From Tumebacillus avium (GTDB taxonomy: Bacteria; Bacillota; Bacilli; Tumebacillales; Tumebacillaceae), in NCBI RefSeq assembly GCF_002162355.1, contig NZ_CP021434.1, positions 4,828,001 through 4,892,000 on the forward strand: DNA of 64,000 nucleotides, in the 5' to 3' direction. The notes below the pieces were generated by a model, which saw only the letters and a program-made list of their open reading frames with translations, was not told the origin of the DNA and ran no database searches. Position numbers and translations under genes: made by a program. Below, one piece after another: positions 16,775 through 28,434 of the stretch (position 1 is its first letter; every line of letters begins with the position of its first letter).

Positions 16775-16809
16775 AAAAGGACCTGAATCAACGATTCAGG
16801 TCCTTTTTT
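16775..16809 (+). terminator. Orphan terminator-like hairpin in a divergent intergenic region
   Basis: A 15-bp perfect stem AAAAGGACCTGAATC / GATTCAGGTCCTTTT with a 3-nt loop, followed by TTG. No plus-strand gene lies upstream of it in this gap. Confidence 0.6.
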
Positions 16810-16870
16810 GTCCTATCTATCCCCAAAAACCAGTAAGGGGAATTAAGAATTAAGCCTATAAAATGACGGA

Positions 16871-16876
16871 TATAAT
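16871..16876 (+). promoter_or_regulatory. Putative -10 element of the C-protein gene
   Basis: A perfect TATAAT 58 bases before the C-protein ATG; no good -35 is visible, as is common where a C protein activates its own promoter. Confidence 0.4.
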
Positions 16877-16933
16877 CTGCATACTACCGGAAGATTTGCT
16901 GTTAAACTTTTCATAGAGGATCGAGGTGAGAAA

Positions 16934-17161
16934 ATGAGGACCTTAAAAGTGGAGTTCGGTTACAACGTTTCTTCTCGCAGAAAAGCCCTAAGGTTGACGC
17001 AAGAAAAGCTCGCTGAAATGTGCGAATTGGACAGAACGACAATCGGCCAAATCGAAGCAGGCAAATCAAATGCAACATTGGAGACGATTGAATTAATTGC
17101 GAATGCTCTAGACGTACACCCCTCCGAGTTACTAAAAACAGAAACGTACCATAGGGGGTAG
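16934..17161 (+). CDS. Restriction-modification controller (C) protein
   Basis: 75 aa, a single Xre-type helix-turn-helix: RKALRLTQEKLAEM (helices 1-2) and DRTTIGQIEAGKSNATLETI (recognition helix and family Glu). This size and its position directly before the endonuclease gene are typical of C proteins, which delay nuclease expression until methylation is done. Only 5 bases separate its stop from the endonuclease ATG. A GAGGTGAG site precedes the start. Confidence 0.85.
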   Translation: MRTLKVEFGYNVSSRRKALRLTQEKLAEMCELDRTTIGQIEAGKSNATLETIELIANALDVHPSELLKTETYHRG

Positions 17162-17166
17162 AATAC

Positions 17167-18366
17167 ATGCAGTTATTCAAAAAACCAGAGAAAATCGATG
17201 ACGTATTCTGTAAAGTTTTAACCCGCAATGATGACAGCGGACGACATGGGGTTTTGATTCCAGTTCACGCATACCGACTTTTCCCAACATTCAAAAACTT
17301 CATTCCGGATACACCTGAAAACTACGAGGAGGATATCATTACATATTGGGAAGAGTCAAGGGGATGGGCACAAAAGAAAAGTAAGTGGAAGCACTATCAC
17401 AGATATCCCGAAAGACGTATGACATCCCTCTCACCCGAAAATTTGAACAACAAGATCGAAGGCTCATTAATTGTTGTGGGCAAATACCGTGACAACTATG
17501 AGTACGAATGTTTTGTTGTTAGTCCAGATGACCCACTCTACTTAGAAGTGGGTACGTTGTTCAATCTCGGAGAAGAAGGTGGCCAATTTGTTGGATCATC
17601 GATAATCCCAATTGCAGCTTTCGAAGGTGACAATGACGAAGATGAAGTCATTGATGAGTTAGTAGAAAAAATCAAACAGATTCGCTCACTGGGTTTCGTT
17701 AAGTCGTTAAAATCTGGGGACACAGGTGTTGGTTTCACATTCGAGGCACTGCTCGGTATTGCTGCTAATTCTGACAAGGCTCCTGACTATAAGGGTATAG
17801 AGATTAAGACAACACGATCTGCTCAATCAAAAGAGACTCGAAAAGCGTTAACAGGGAAACAAACACTTTTTTCTTTAATCCCGCAATGGGGAATTGCCGG
17901 TTCTAGAAAAGGACTAGTCGAAGAATTTGGCTATTGTGATAAGATACGAGGACGTACTGCCCTTTACTGTACTATTAAGGTCGTGCCAAATAGTTTAGGC
18001 TGGTCATTAGACGTGTCAGAGAAAGATGGACTAATCTACGTTTTGCGTGATGGAGTAAACGTTGTCCATTACTCTATGATCGATTTACAGAATTCTCTCG
18101 AAAGCAAGCATAAAGAGAGCGTATTCGTGACAGCTCAAGCACGAAAAAACAAAGATGGCTCCGAAGAATTTCTTTACGATTCAGTGTTACATTGCAAAGA
18201 AGTTTCGTTTGTGGAATTCATCACCATGATCAAAGAAAACCTAGTTGGAGTAGATTTTGCAATTCACTCTTCGGACGGAAAAGTTCGTGATCACGGATTC
18301 TTGTGGAGGCTTGAAAACAAAAAGTATGTACCTAGACTGTTTAAATACGTACAGGAAAGACTCTAA
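17167..18366 (+). CDS. MvaI/BcnI-type restriction endonuclease with long N-terminal region
   Basis: 399 aa. The region VGFTFEALLGIAANSDKAPDYKGIEIKTTRS (in two parts, about 190-220) is the MvaI/BcnI catalytic core, with PD-(D/E)XK residues in DYKGIEIK. MvaI and BcnI are monomeric nickases of about 240 aa that cut CCWGG or CCSGG. Here ~170 residues precede the core (YWEESRGWAQKKSK and so on) and may add target recognition. The gene is coupled to the C protein and convergent with a C5-cytosine methyltransferase, forming a complete type II system. Its ribosome site, AGGGG, overlaps the C-gene stop. Confidence 0.8.
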   Translation: MQLFKKPEKIDDVFCKVLTRNDDSGRHGVLIPVHAYRLFPTFKNFIPDTPENYEEDIITYWEESRGWAQKKSKWKHYHRYPERRMTSLSPENLNNKIEGSLIVVGKYRDNYEYECFVVSPDDPLYLEVGTLFNLGEEGGQFVGSSIIPIAAFEGDNDEDEVIDELVEKIKQIRSLGFVKSLKSGDTGVGFTFEALLGIAANSDKAPDYKGIEIKTTRSAQSKETRKALTGKQTLFSLIPQWGIAGSRKGLVEEFGYCDKIRGRTALYCTIKVVPNSLGWSLDVSEKDGLIYVLRDGVNVVHYSMIDLQNSLESKHKESVFVTAQARKNKDGSEEFLYDSVLHCKEVSFVEFITMIKENLVGVDFAIHSSDGKVRDHGFLWRLENKKYVPRLFKYVQERL

Positions 18367-18368
18367 TA

Positions 18369-18403
18369 AAAAAACCTCTGCCGACATATGGCAGAGGTTT
18401 TTT
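18369..18403. terminator. Bidirectional terminator between endonuclease and methyltransferase
   Basis: A 14-bp stem AAAAAACCTCTGCC / GGCAGAGGTTTTTT with a 7-nt loop, A-rich on one side and T-rich on the other. Confidence 0.9.
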
Positions 18404-18404
18404 A

Positions 18405-19778
18405 TTATTGATGAACAAGACTCTGTTTACTTGCTAGGATTGCTTTTTTGATTTCTAATGCAATTGCTTTAGCTAATAAGGGAGGGACCGCATTCCCAAC
18501 CTGAGTGTATTGTGGTACATCTGACTTTCTCCGATCTCCGCCCGTAGTTCTTTTACCTAAAAACTCAAAGCTGTCATCGAATGACTGTAGTCTGGCCATC
18601 TCTCTAACCGTAAGACATCGATCCTCAAATGGACTGATAAAATCATCAGGTAAGGTAACCATTGTTAACGACTGTCGGTGTCTTTCTAACCTAATACGAC
18701 TATTCTTTTTTGTTAGCAACGCCTTGAGCATTTCCTCTGTGATTTTCCCGCTCTTGAATGCTTCTTTTATCCGATCTGCCTCATACTTCCCTTTCAGTTT
18801 CCCTATACATTCCTCGATTAGATTTGGATACTTTTCATAATCAATTCCTTGGGCCAAAATTCTCTTGGCGACTTGTGCTGCGCTTTCACCTTCCTGAAAC
18901 AAAGAGAATCGTTCACGCACAACAGCTGTATGTTTTGAAGACTCGTGATTTAAGGTAACGCCGTTACTAGGAATACGTCCTCCGGCAAGTGTCGGAGTTC
19001 TCCCATTTCTTGAATCGTTTTGATAGTCGGAAAGACCAAAAGCTTGACATTGCTTGCCAAACACCAGATCACTTATTGCTTCATCTACGGTTACTTTTTG
19101 ATCACTTTCTGCTGTCGAAGCTTCGGGATAGCTTGGAATTGCCAGCCGATCCCCTTCATGATTTCGGAAAGCGATAAAGATAACCCGTCTTCGTTTTTGT
19201 GGCACGCCATAATCTGACGCATCCAATAACCTCGGCTCTATCGTAACATAACCAATGCCGTCAAATTCTCTTCTTAAGATATCAGGTACCAGACAATTTT
19301 GAGGATATACTTCTCCATTAACTCCAATAAAATTATCTAGTTTCGTATCAAGAAAACCTTCTACATTTTCCATAACAACATACTTGGGCTTAATATCTCG
19401 GATAAGACGAATATATTCTTTAAACAACTGATTACGAGGATCATTCTTGTCCCTACGTCCCGCCCGACTAAACCCCTGACACGGAGGACCACCAAAAACT
19501 GCATCAATCTCGGGGAAAGCTTGTCCACTGAACATCTTAAGGTTCTTTACTGCGTCCTTCACGAACTCTTCCGTAAGATCCCTTATATCTGCACATTCGA
19601 AGTGTGTATTCTTGCCTTGAATAAGTCCTAACTTCTCATGCCGATTCGTATATGTTCTCATGACGTCTCGATTTATGTCACTTGAAAAAATGATGTGAAA
19701 CCCTGCCTGAAGAATCCCTTCGCTCATCCCTCCCGCTCCACAAAATAAGTCAATTGCTAATGGCTTCATTTCAGACAC
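18405..19778 (-). CDS. DNA (cytosine-5) methyltransferase, partner of the MvaI-like nuclease
   Basis: 457 aa. C5-methyltransferase motifs in order: I DLFCGAGGMSEG (about 10), IV GGPPCQGFSRAG (about 95, catalytic Cys), VI VMENVEG (about 137), VIII QKRRRVIFIAF (about 193), IX RHRQSLTMVT (about 365) and X QVGNAVPPLLAKAIALEI (about 430). The target-recognition region between VIII and IX is ~170 residues. It protects the host site against the convergent endonuclease. Characterised M.MvaI and M.BcnI are N4-methylases, so a C5 partner is a variation on that pair. Confidence 0.9.
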   Translation of the reverse strand: MSEMKPLAIDLFCGAGGMSEGILQAGFHIIFSSDINRDVMRTYTNRHEKLGLIQGKNTHFECADIRDLTEEFVKDAVKNLKMFSGQAFPEIDAVFGGPPCQGFSRAGRRDKNDPRNQLFKEYIRLIRDIKPKYVVMENVEGFLDTKLDNFIGVNGEVYPQNCLVPDILRREFDGIGYVTIEPRLLDASDYGVPQKRRRVIFIAFRNHEGDRLAIPSYPEASTAESDQKVTVDEAISDLVFGKQCQAFGLSDYQNDSRNGRTPTLAGGRIPSNGVTLNHESSKHTAVVRERFSLFQEGESAAQVAKRILAQGIDYEKYPNLIEECIGKLKGKYEADRIKEAFKSGKITEEMLKALLTKKNSRIRLERHRQSLTMVTLPDDFISPFEDRCLTVREMARLQSFDDSFEFLGKRTTGGDRRKSDVPQYTQVGNAVPPLLAKAIALEIKKAILASKQSLVHQ

Positions 19779-19894
19779 CTCTTCTTCACTGTCTTTCTCG
19801 AACGTACTTTCGTATAATGTTATTATCCTAAAAAAAAGCCGATCTGTCCAGGCCTAAATCATAGAAAATAGTGCCCTTTTTGGAATCGTCTCAA

Positions 19895-19931
19895 GTAAAA
19901 AACAAAACCACCTATACATAAATAAGGTGGT
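19895..19931 (-). terminator. Terminator of the second methyltransferase gene
   Basis: On the minus strand ACCACCTTA / TAGGTGGT hairpin followed by TTTGTTTTTT. Confidence 0.7.
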
Positions 19932-19959
19932 GGATAATTTATAGGAGCGAAAAATAAAC

Positions 19960-21600
19960 CTAAACTTCGCGCTTTAGTATATTGACAATGCTGCTATTAA
20001 CTGGATTTCCAAGTAGACTCAAAACTTGCTCCGCTATCGCTCGACCTAATAACGGTGGGACAGCATTGCCAATTTGCTGGTATTGGGAATCCTTACTCCC
20101 CATAAATCGGTAATCGTCTGGAAAGGATTGTAATCTAGCTGCTTCTCTAATACTTACAGCTCGATTCTTTGTCGGGTGTATCCACATAGACTTACGAACA
20201 TTTACCACAGTACGAGAAGGTTTAGCATATTCTAATCTTAGATACACGGTTTTTTGTGTACGTTTAGGATCTGTATAATTTGATTTCTTGTCCTCATCAA
20301 GATCTTGAAAACTCTGACCTTGATCTAGTAATTTAAATCGTTCCATCGCAGTTGGTCGTGTATCAGTCGTAATGTGATTATATAATTCATTACCCTTACT
20401 ACGGAGTAGTCTTTGTAATGGGTTTGTAGGTATATTAGATAAATTGATTTTTCCAGACACTACTGTCTTACTTGGCTCAATATCCTCAAGGTCTTGAATA
20501 GCCTCTTCAATGGTGTAATACTCCCCTTCAGTAAGAAAACCTTTCGGAAAACTTATTTTGGGCTCTGGACTATCCACTGTTTTCCTAATACCAATTACAA
20601 AGCACCGCTCCCTGTGTTGAGGAACACCAAAGTTAGCAGCACTAAGTACCTCAAAATCAACTGCATAATGCATACTTCTAAGTTTTGCTATGACATAATC
20701 GAAAACTTTGTATGTCTTGACTTCGACAGTACACTCGTCACCGGTATTCATGAAGCTGTAAATTATGCTATTTGCTTTTAACTCGGAAATCTTGGAAATA
20801 ACTTTCTGAATCTGGATGATAGATTCAATATTATCGATTAATTTAGAGGAGATTTGACCATTAGTGATACTTTCAGATATCTCAACACCAAGACTATCCC
20901 AAAGCTCCATATAATCTCTGCCCCAAAGAACATGAATTCGCCGCCATTCATCTATAAACTTCTTAAATACATTGATATTCTTCTGCATATAGTTATTCAT
21001 ATTTTGGTACGAGGATCGCACACGATACAACGAGTTAAGTTTTGACATTACATCTTTTCTAAGGATGAATTGTGATAAAACTTCTTGGACTTGTACAAAC
21101 CTTTTCAACTCATCTATAAATCTAGGAATTTTCCCAAGACTCAAATATTCTATTTCAGTTGTAATATTTAAATCATCAAGTTCATTTTCCATATCGGAAG
21201 AAAGGAAAAATTTGTGCGTATCTGAGGTTATGGTTTTAACATTCTCCATAACAAATGCTTTAGGAGTAAGATGCTTGATTGCTTTAATAAACTCTTTAAC
21301 CAAACTATTATTACCTGAGATCAATGAATTTTTCTGTCTATTTGCATTCGAAAATCCTTGGCAAGGCGGACCCCCAATTACTACATCGATTTGTCCAAAC
21401 TTATTGCTAAGTTCCTCATAATCAAGTTTTGTTACATCATTATAGACCTTAACTCCTCCTCGATTCTTCATATAGGTCTGAATGGCGTACAAGTTGATCT
21501 CAACTGCAGCCTTTGTTTCAAACATCTCTGTCTGCTCAAAACCAAGACTTAATCCTCCTGCACCTGCAAAAAGGTCTACTACTTTTAATCGATTTGTCAT
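19960..21600 (-). CDS. DNA (cytosine-5) methyltransferase of the GHKL/Z1/AIPR module
   Basis: 546 aa. Motifs: I DLFAGAGGLSLGFE (about 9), IV GGPPCQGFSNANRQ (about 78), VI VMENVKTIT (about 118), VIII QHRERCFVIGIR (about 330), IX SRTVVNVRKSMW (about 455) and X QQIGNAVPPLLGRAIAEQ (about 510). An insertion of ~190 residues between motifs VI and VIII, with coiled-coil-like helices, is absent from the neighbouring methyltransferase. It is the last gene of the minus-strand run GHKL, Z1, DUF4420, AIPR, starting 98 bases after the AIPR stop, so it is the likely modification arm of that system. It is intact. Confidence 0.85.
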   Translation of the reverse strand: MTNRLKVVDLFAGAGGLSLGFEQTEMFETKAAVEINLYAIQTYMKNRGGVKVYNDVTKLDYEELSNKFGQIDVVIGGPPCQGFSNANRQKNSLISGNNSLVKEFIKAIKHLTPKAFVMENVKTITSDTHKFFLSSDMENELDDLNITTEIEYLSLGKIPRFIDELKRFVQVQEVLSQFILRKDVMSKLNSLYRVRSSYQNMNNYMQKNINVFKKFIDEWRRIHVLWGRDYMELWDSLGVEISESITNGQISSKLIDNIESIIQIQKVISKISELKANSIIYSFMNTGDECTVEVKTYKVFDYVIAKLRSMHYAVDFEVLSAANFGVPQHRERCFVIGIRKTVDSPEPKISFPKGFLTEGEYYTIEEAIQDLEDIEPSKTVVSGKINLSNIPTNPLQRLLRSKGNELYNHITTDTRPTAMERFKLLDQGQSFQDLDEDKKSNYTDPKRTQKTVYLRLEYAKPSRTVVNVRKSMWIHPTKNRAVSIREAARLQSFPDDYRFMGSKDSQYQQIGNAVPPLLGRAIAEQVLSLLGNPVNSSIVNILKREV

Positions 21601-21698
21601 TTACCGTTTTCCTCCTGAACTTCGAACGAATGTTCTATTTATTCAATAAAACAGAGAAAATACCCTCCTTATGTCTAAGAAAGGTAAAAAGTAGAAAT

Positions 21699-22293
21699 CT
21701 ATGCTTCATGTGTGGTTGCAACAAACTCCGCTACTGTAGGTATAAGACTTTGACGCTCTTTCAGCAGATCCCAGCACTCTTCTTTTTTACACCATTGAGT
21801 GACGTTTGTACCAGCAGCCGTTGGATGGGTAATATGTTCCCATACGATTTTAGCTATTTCTGTGAGCATTTCTCTTAGTTTTTCATCTATATCTTGTCGT
21901 TGCCATATTTGCAGTAGATCTACCCTTTGTCCAGTCAGATAAGATAATAAAGCGATCGAATATGTTACTACATTTGCTTTATAACCAGGATAATCAAGAT
22001 CTCTAACGATATTGTCGCACTCTTTAAAAAGAATCGCTTTCGCAACCATTTCCTTGAAATAATCCTGATCGGGTTCCTTATTGGCAAATTCGTCATTGAT
22101 TACCTTGGTAAAATGGACAAAATTTGTTTCACCGCCTTTACTGACTAAGTGGGGAAACTGTCTCCAAGACATATCGTATTTAGCAACTGCTGTTTTAACT
22201 AGTTTTTGCTTGTTTGGATGTCGATCTAAAAACTCTTTTCTTTTCTTAGGTGACAATTGTCGATTAGCTTCAACCATATATTGGCCTCTAGCC
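21699..22293 (-). pseudogene. AIPR family protein, 3' part, cut off by IS21-type insertion
   Basis: About 195 codons of the AIPR C-terminus (SPKKRKEFLDRHPNKQKLVK, then SWRQFPHLVSKGGETNFVHF), a region conserved in abortive-infection phage-resistance proteins. The 5' part lies at 24731-25922. Removing the IS and one copy of its 8-bp duplication restores FYERA-RGQYMV across the junction in frame, giving a 592-aa protein. An internal ATG at 22277 could start a truncated product, but it would lack the N-terminal three quarters of the conserved domain. Confidence 0.85.
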
Positions 22294-22437
22294 TGTTTAT
22301 CGCATAATGAAAATGCAGAATGTCGCGGCGTAAAAGTGCAGACTTTGCCCGCGACATTTTGGCATTAAAAAAGCACTTGCCAACATCGATCTACTATCTT
22401 ACCCTACGGTTTGCGACGACCAAGGGGGATCGAGAGG

Positions 22438-24662
<2,225 letters not shown>

Positions 24663-24730
24663 ATTTCGGTGTTGGCGGTGCTATGCACAAAATGGCCGCG
24701 ACACTCTGCACTTTTTAGTTGCGAAACACA

Positions 24731-25922
24731 CTCTAGCCCTTTCATAAAACCACATTGTTGTAGATTTTCCACGAAAATCTTTATTTGGTGCCCATATACT
24801 TCTAGACAACCTTTCCAAGGCAATATGATACTTGTCATTCGAATTAAAATCGGAAATATTGATTTTCGTTTGACTGTTTGCATATTTCGATATCGAAGAA
24901 ACTACAAGGTCTGCCTGACTCAGATCCTTTAGAATTGTAAGTTTCATTTGTACTTGAGCTTTTGATAGATCGATTTGTTTATGCTTCAATCCATAATACA
25001 AAGAAGCTGTTGTTTGACCTCCATTGACGATCTGCCAGCCCACTAACTCTTCTAATGCCAATGTTTCATCCGTTTCAGAATTCCCACTGAAAACGGCTTT
25101 TTCCGCGGTAGTTGAAATACCATTATTGTAAGCCAAAAACATATGCGGCTCTTGCAATAGAGTATCTCGAATACCCTTATTTACCTTACCAGTGGCTTGA
25201 AGATAAGAACGAACATTTCGCTCGATCAACCTTTGTCCCCACTTTTCATAAATTTTCGCCAACATTTCTCCAGAAATAATAGCAACGTAGGAGGTATAGA
25301 CCTCATTCTCGTCCAGAGTTCGTAGACATTGCAACGTTCTCCCAAATTCGTCTACAAAGTTTATTTTCAGCAATTCCGGCCCAATATTTTGATGTGCAAA
25401 TTGGTAAAGTCGCTCGATATCCCAAACACGATAAATAATATTGATACCATCAAAATCTTCATTTAGTGGAAGTTGGTTGTTCGTAATCCCGTTCGTAACT
25501 ACAAACACTTCTAGCTTACTCCAATTACCACGCTGCTCATAAATGAGGTGTGCTAGTGCGTAAGCCTCGTGGGATTCTTCGATTGTTTCGGCTAGTCCGC
25601 CTAGACTTTTGACAAAAAAGTTCTTCCCACGCTTAAAAAGGTCTTCGATTGTTTTCGCATTAATTTTACGTACATGGTTTATTGCATCGAAACTCGATAT
25701 AAATAACACAAGAGTATCGGTTTCTTCCCGATACTCATAGGCGTTAATTTTCATCCCGGTTTTCTTAAAAAAACACACTTGGGGATCAAAACATTCTTCT
25801 GCGTCAACTAAGTACCCACAAAACTTTTCAGTAAAAGTATCTTCTTGGGAACTATTGTTCGCTTGAGTATCCCCCAGTGTTTCTTCCAAGAATTCCTTCG
25901 CAAATGTATCCAAGGTAATCAT
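24731..25922 (-). pseudogene. AIPR family protein, 5' part, interrupted by IS21-type insertion
   Basis: 397 codons of a 592-aa AIPR protein (abortive-infection phage resistance family). Visible family segments include GWQIVNGGQTTASLYYG (about 295) and MWFYERA (about 390), where the reading frame runs into the IS and ends after 16 foreign residues. The start at 25922 has GGAGGAG and touches the DUF4420 stop (TAAATG), so the two are coupled. AIPR proteins occur in predicted restriction and defence operons with Z1 and GHKL proteins. The rest lies at 21699-22293. Confidence 0.88.
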
Positions 25923-26945
25923 TTAGCTCTGCTCCTCCACTCCACATAATTTTACAATTACTTTCTCTGTAGTTGTTTTATGTGATTCGCATGCCGATAA
26001 GTCAACTGAATAAGTCACATTACTGACGCCAACCGGTAATTGAGCAACGAGAATTCTAGGAAAATCATCATTTACATGATAGGAAAGAACATCTCGAATT
26101 ACATACCCAGTTGTGTATGTTTTCGAATGTATTTCCAAATAGCCCGCAAATAACAACAGTTCTTCAAATCGGCCCAATGCAACTAGATCAATACTTAACT
26201 TTGAACGAATCTCTTCGACAATAGCTGGTAAGGAAGCACTTGTATTATTTAACTCCCCAATAGAAATGTACGTTAAAAATAAAGCATCTAACCCGGTATC
26301 ATCAAGCTGTATTTCGCTTGATACTTTAAAGCTCCGATGTGAGCTCGATATTGAAGTCTTGATCTCAACGGCTATGGTCTGGTTAACAAAATCATGGTTC
26401 TTTCGTTCAACACCTTGCCAATATTCTATTACATTTGTATGACTTCCAGAATCTATCAACCGGTTTAAAAACCATAATTCCCCAAACAAGCCGCGCTGCT
26501 GTATGTTAGATAGTCCGCCTTTCCCGTAAGAACTGAAAAACATCTTCCATTTTTGCAAGATGTTTTTCAGAAAGACGTGCAATATACTTTCGGTGTCTAA
26601 TTCCAAAAGTTTATTACAGATATTCCCCATGAACACTTCAAAGATCTCACGGTCTTCCGCTTTCTGGTTATATAGTAATAGAAATGGACTATTAGTGTAA
26701 TTCAAGATACTCATTTTTAGTTGCTCTACAACCATACCGTCCCAACGCGGAAGCTGTTCCAGTTCACTATCAGACCACTTGCCAGAGAGCTTAATCAAAA
26801 TATATCGTTTTTCTTTGCTTTTGTCTGTACCAATAAAAACCTTTACTGGCGAAGAACTTGAGATGAATCTAGCAAGAAGAAAATCGGTACTTGCTACCTT
26901 CGGATCATTATCCAAACTCTCCAAAATAGACAAAATATTAATCAT
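25923..26945 (-). CDS. PD-(D/E)XK motif protein (DUF4420)
   Basis: 340 aa. The nuclease-like core is visible as YWQGVERKNHDFVNQ followed by TIAVEIKTSIS (about 160-185), supplying D and ExK of the PD-(D/E)XK fold. DUF4420 proteins are predicted restriction nucleases that travel with Z1 and AIPR genes. The start overlaps the end of the Z1 gene by 8 bp, and the stop abuts the AIPR start, so it is mid-operon. It is intact, but the transposon in the upstream Z1 gene probably blocks read-through. Confidence 0.82.
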   Translation of the reverse strand: MINILSILESLDNDPKVASTDFLLARFISSSSPVKVFIGTDKSKEKRYILIKLSGKWSDSELEQLPRWDGMVVEQLKMSILNYTNSPFLLLYNQKAEDREIFEVFMGNICNKLLELDTESILHVFLKNILQKWKMFFSSYGKGGLSNIQQRGLFGELWFLNRLIDSGSHTNVIEYWQGVERKNHDFVNQTIAVEIKTSISSSHRSFKVSSEIQLDDTGLDALFLTYISIGELNNTSASLPAIVEEIRSKLSIDLVALGRFEELLLFAGYLEIHSKTYTTGYVIRDVLSYHVNDDFPRILVAQLPVGVSNVTYSVDLSACESHKTTTEKVIVKLCGVEEQS

Positions 26946-28324
26946 TCAACTCCAGCTCCCCAAAAACGTTATTTGCAACGTAATCAACGGAAAGAGCAGT
27001 GTCACTGCCTGGAAAACTTAGAGCAATACCAATTGGGGAGTGTTTTAAGTCATGCATCGTAAATACCTCACTAGACACATCCAACGGGTAGATTAAAAGA
27101 AGTCCATTTTTCTTGTCCCTTAAAGTCTTTCTTACCTCTTTATTGGACATTTTTTCAGCATTAACTATTTCCTTTTGACTCTGATTGAGATCAAACAATT
27201 CGTGATCGGGTGTAACCAATCGTTTGATGGATGCAATTGTGTCGTGATAGATAACACCATCTTTTGAGGTGTTTCGTTCTACTCTCCCAACATGATGTCC
27301 ACCCAATGTTTGATCTTCAGAACTATCACCAACGTTGATCAAGGCTACAGACCATGATGTTAATTCACCTTGGAGATATTGTTTTGTAATATATTGACTT
27401 AAGTAACGAGCATTGGCTCTTGTGCAATACTTGTGGGTTTTGAATTCATTCAAGAAGTCGATAATTGTACTTCCATCAACGTTATCCCACATTAAATGCT
27501 TGCCTGGATTATGTCTGCCACGTTTTGCAAAGTAATTTTGATCAGGAGTACCCAATTTAGACACAAATTCGTCCGTGAGTATAAAATTACTCTCAAGTAT
27601 TTTTTCATCAAGATCAAAAACAGTGGTTTCACTAATACTTCCGGCATAGCTTAATTTCATATGAATACCAGTTTTCATTTTGACTTGACTTGTAATCGAC
27701 ATAATGGGGTGGGCCATTACTTTGAGACCGAATTCTTCCGGAGTTGCGCCATGCGCTGCCATTGTTTGTAATTCGTCTCTCAGTTCTTCCATAGCAGTTG
27801 CAATATGCCTAAACCATGTTACCAAATCACCTGTCGTATAAATTCTACACAGATCTTTATAGCCGTCCCGATACCCGAACCATCTGCCCATTTGCATCAA
27901 TGTATCGTACATTTTGCTTGTTCTGAGATAGTAACTAACAGTTAAGCCATCTAAGGTTAATCCTCGAGATAATTTGTCACCACCTACGGCGATTACATTC
28001 AAACCAGTTTCGTTGTATTCTTTGTAATCAAGAACGTCTCCGGCAGATCCATTTATCTCTTTTACCTTAATACTTTCCATAGTGGCAAGAAGCTGCGATT
28101 CGATTAGTTCCCATGTTTCAGGCGCTACTTGAATATCCATTTCATAAGTTGTTTTAACATAATCGGATTCCCATAGCTTTTTTAAAACATTCTTTATATC
28201 ACTAGTACCTGATTGTCCATAACGAATCTCTCTCCAAATATTGCTTACATAATCTGACACCATTTCGTGGATTCTGTTCTGAACCGCATTATACCTAGTG
28301 ACATGTACGAGCATAGAGTTATGT
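26938..28324 (-). pseudogene. Z1 domain protein, 3' part, cut off by a TniA-like transposon
   Basis: About 460 codons of the C-terminal half of a Z1 protein, including NVIAVGGDKLSRGLTLDGLTVSYYLR (in two parts, about 110-135 of the fragment), the helicase-like motif V-VI region, and MGRWFGYRDGY. The 5' half is at 31342-32684. Deleting the transposon and one TTATGT copy restores GQLKAHN-SMLVHVTRY in frame and a protein of about 907 aa. Residual translation from an internal ATG at 28314 would lack the ATP-binding half. Confidence 0.88.
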
Positions 28325-28367
28325 TGTTACTACTGCCCTATAATGTCCGTAAATTGACAGGCTCTGC

Positions 28368-28383
28368 TGTCCAAGAATTGACG
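28368..28383 (+). repeat. Subterminal transposase-site repeat, left end
   Basis: TGTCCAAGAATTGACG, 43 bases from the left tip. An inverted copy with one mismatch is at 31283-31298, 43 bases from the right tip. A related TGTCCGTAAATTGACAG is at 28344. These are probably transposase binding sites. Confidence 0.75.
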
Positions 28384-28434
28384 AAAAAGATGACCGCGTG
28401 AGCGATGTTAAACCTGAAAGAAAAAACGGGAGAA

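Noticed and set aside
22277..22279. Internal ATG as the start of a separate 192-aa gene
   Set aside because: The sequence continues upstream in frame to the IS junction and joins the AIPR N-terminal part exactly; it is a gene fragment, not an independent gene.
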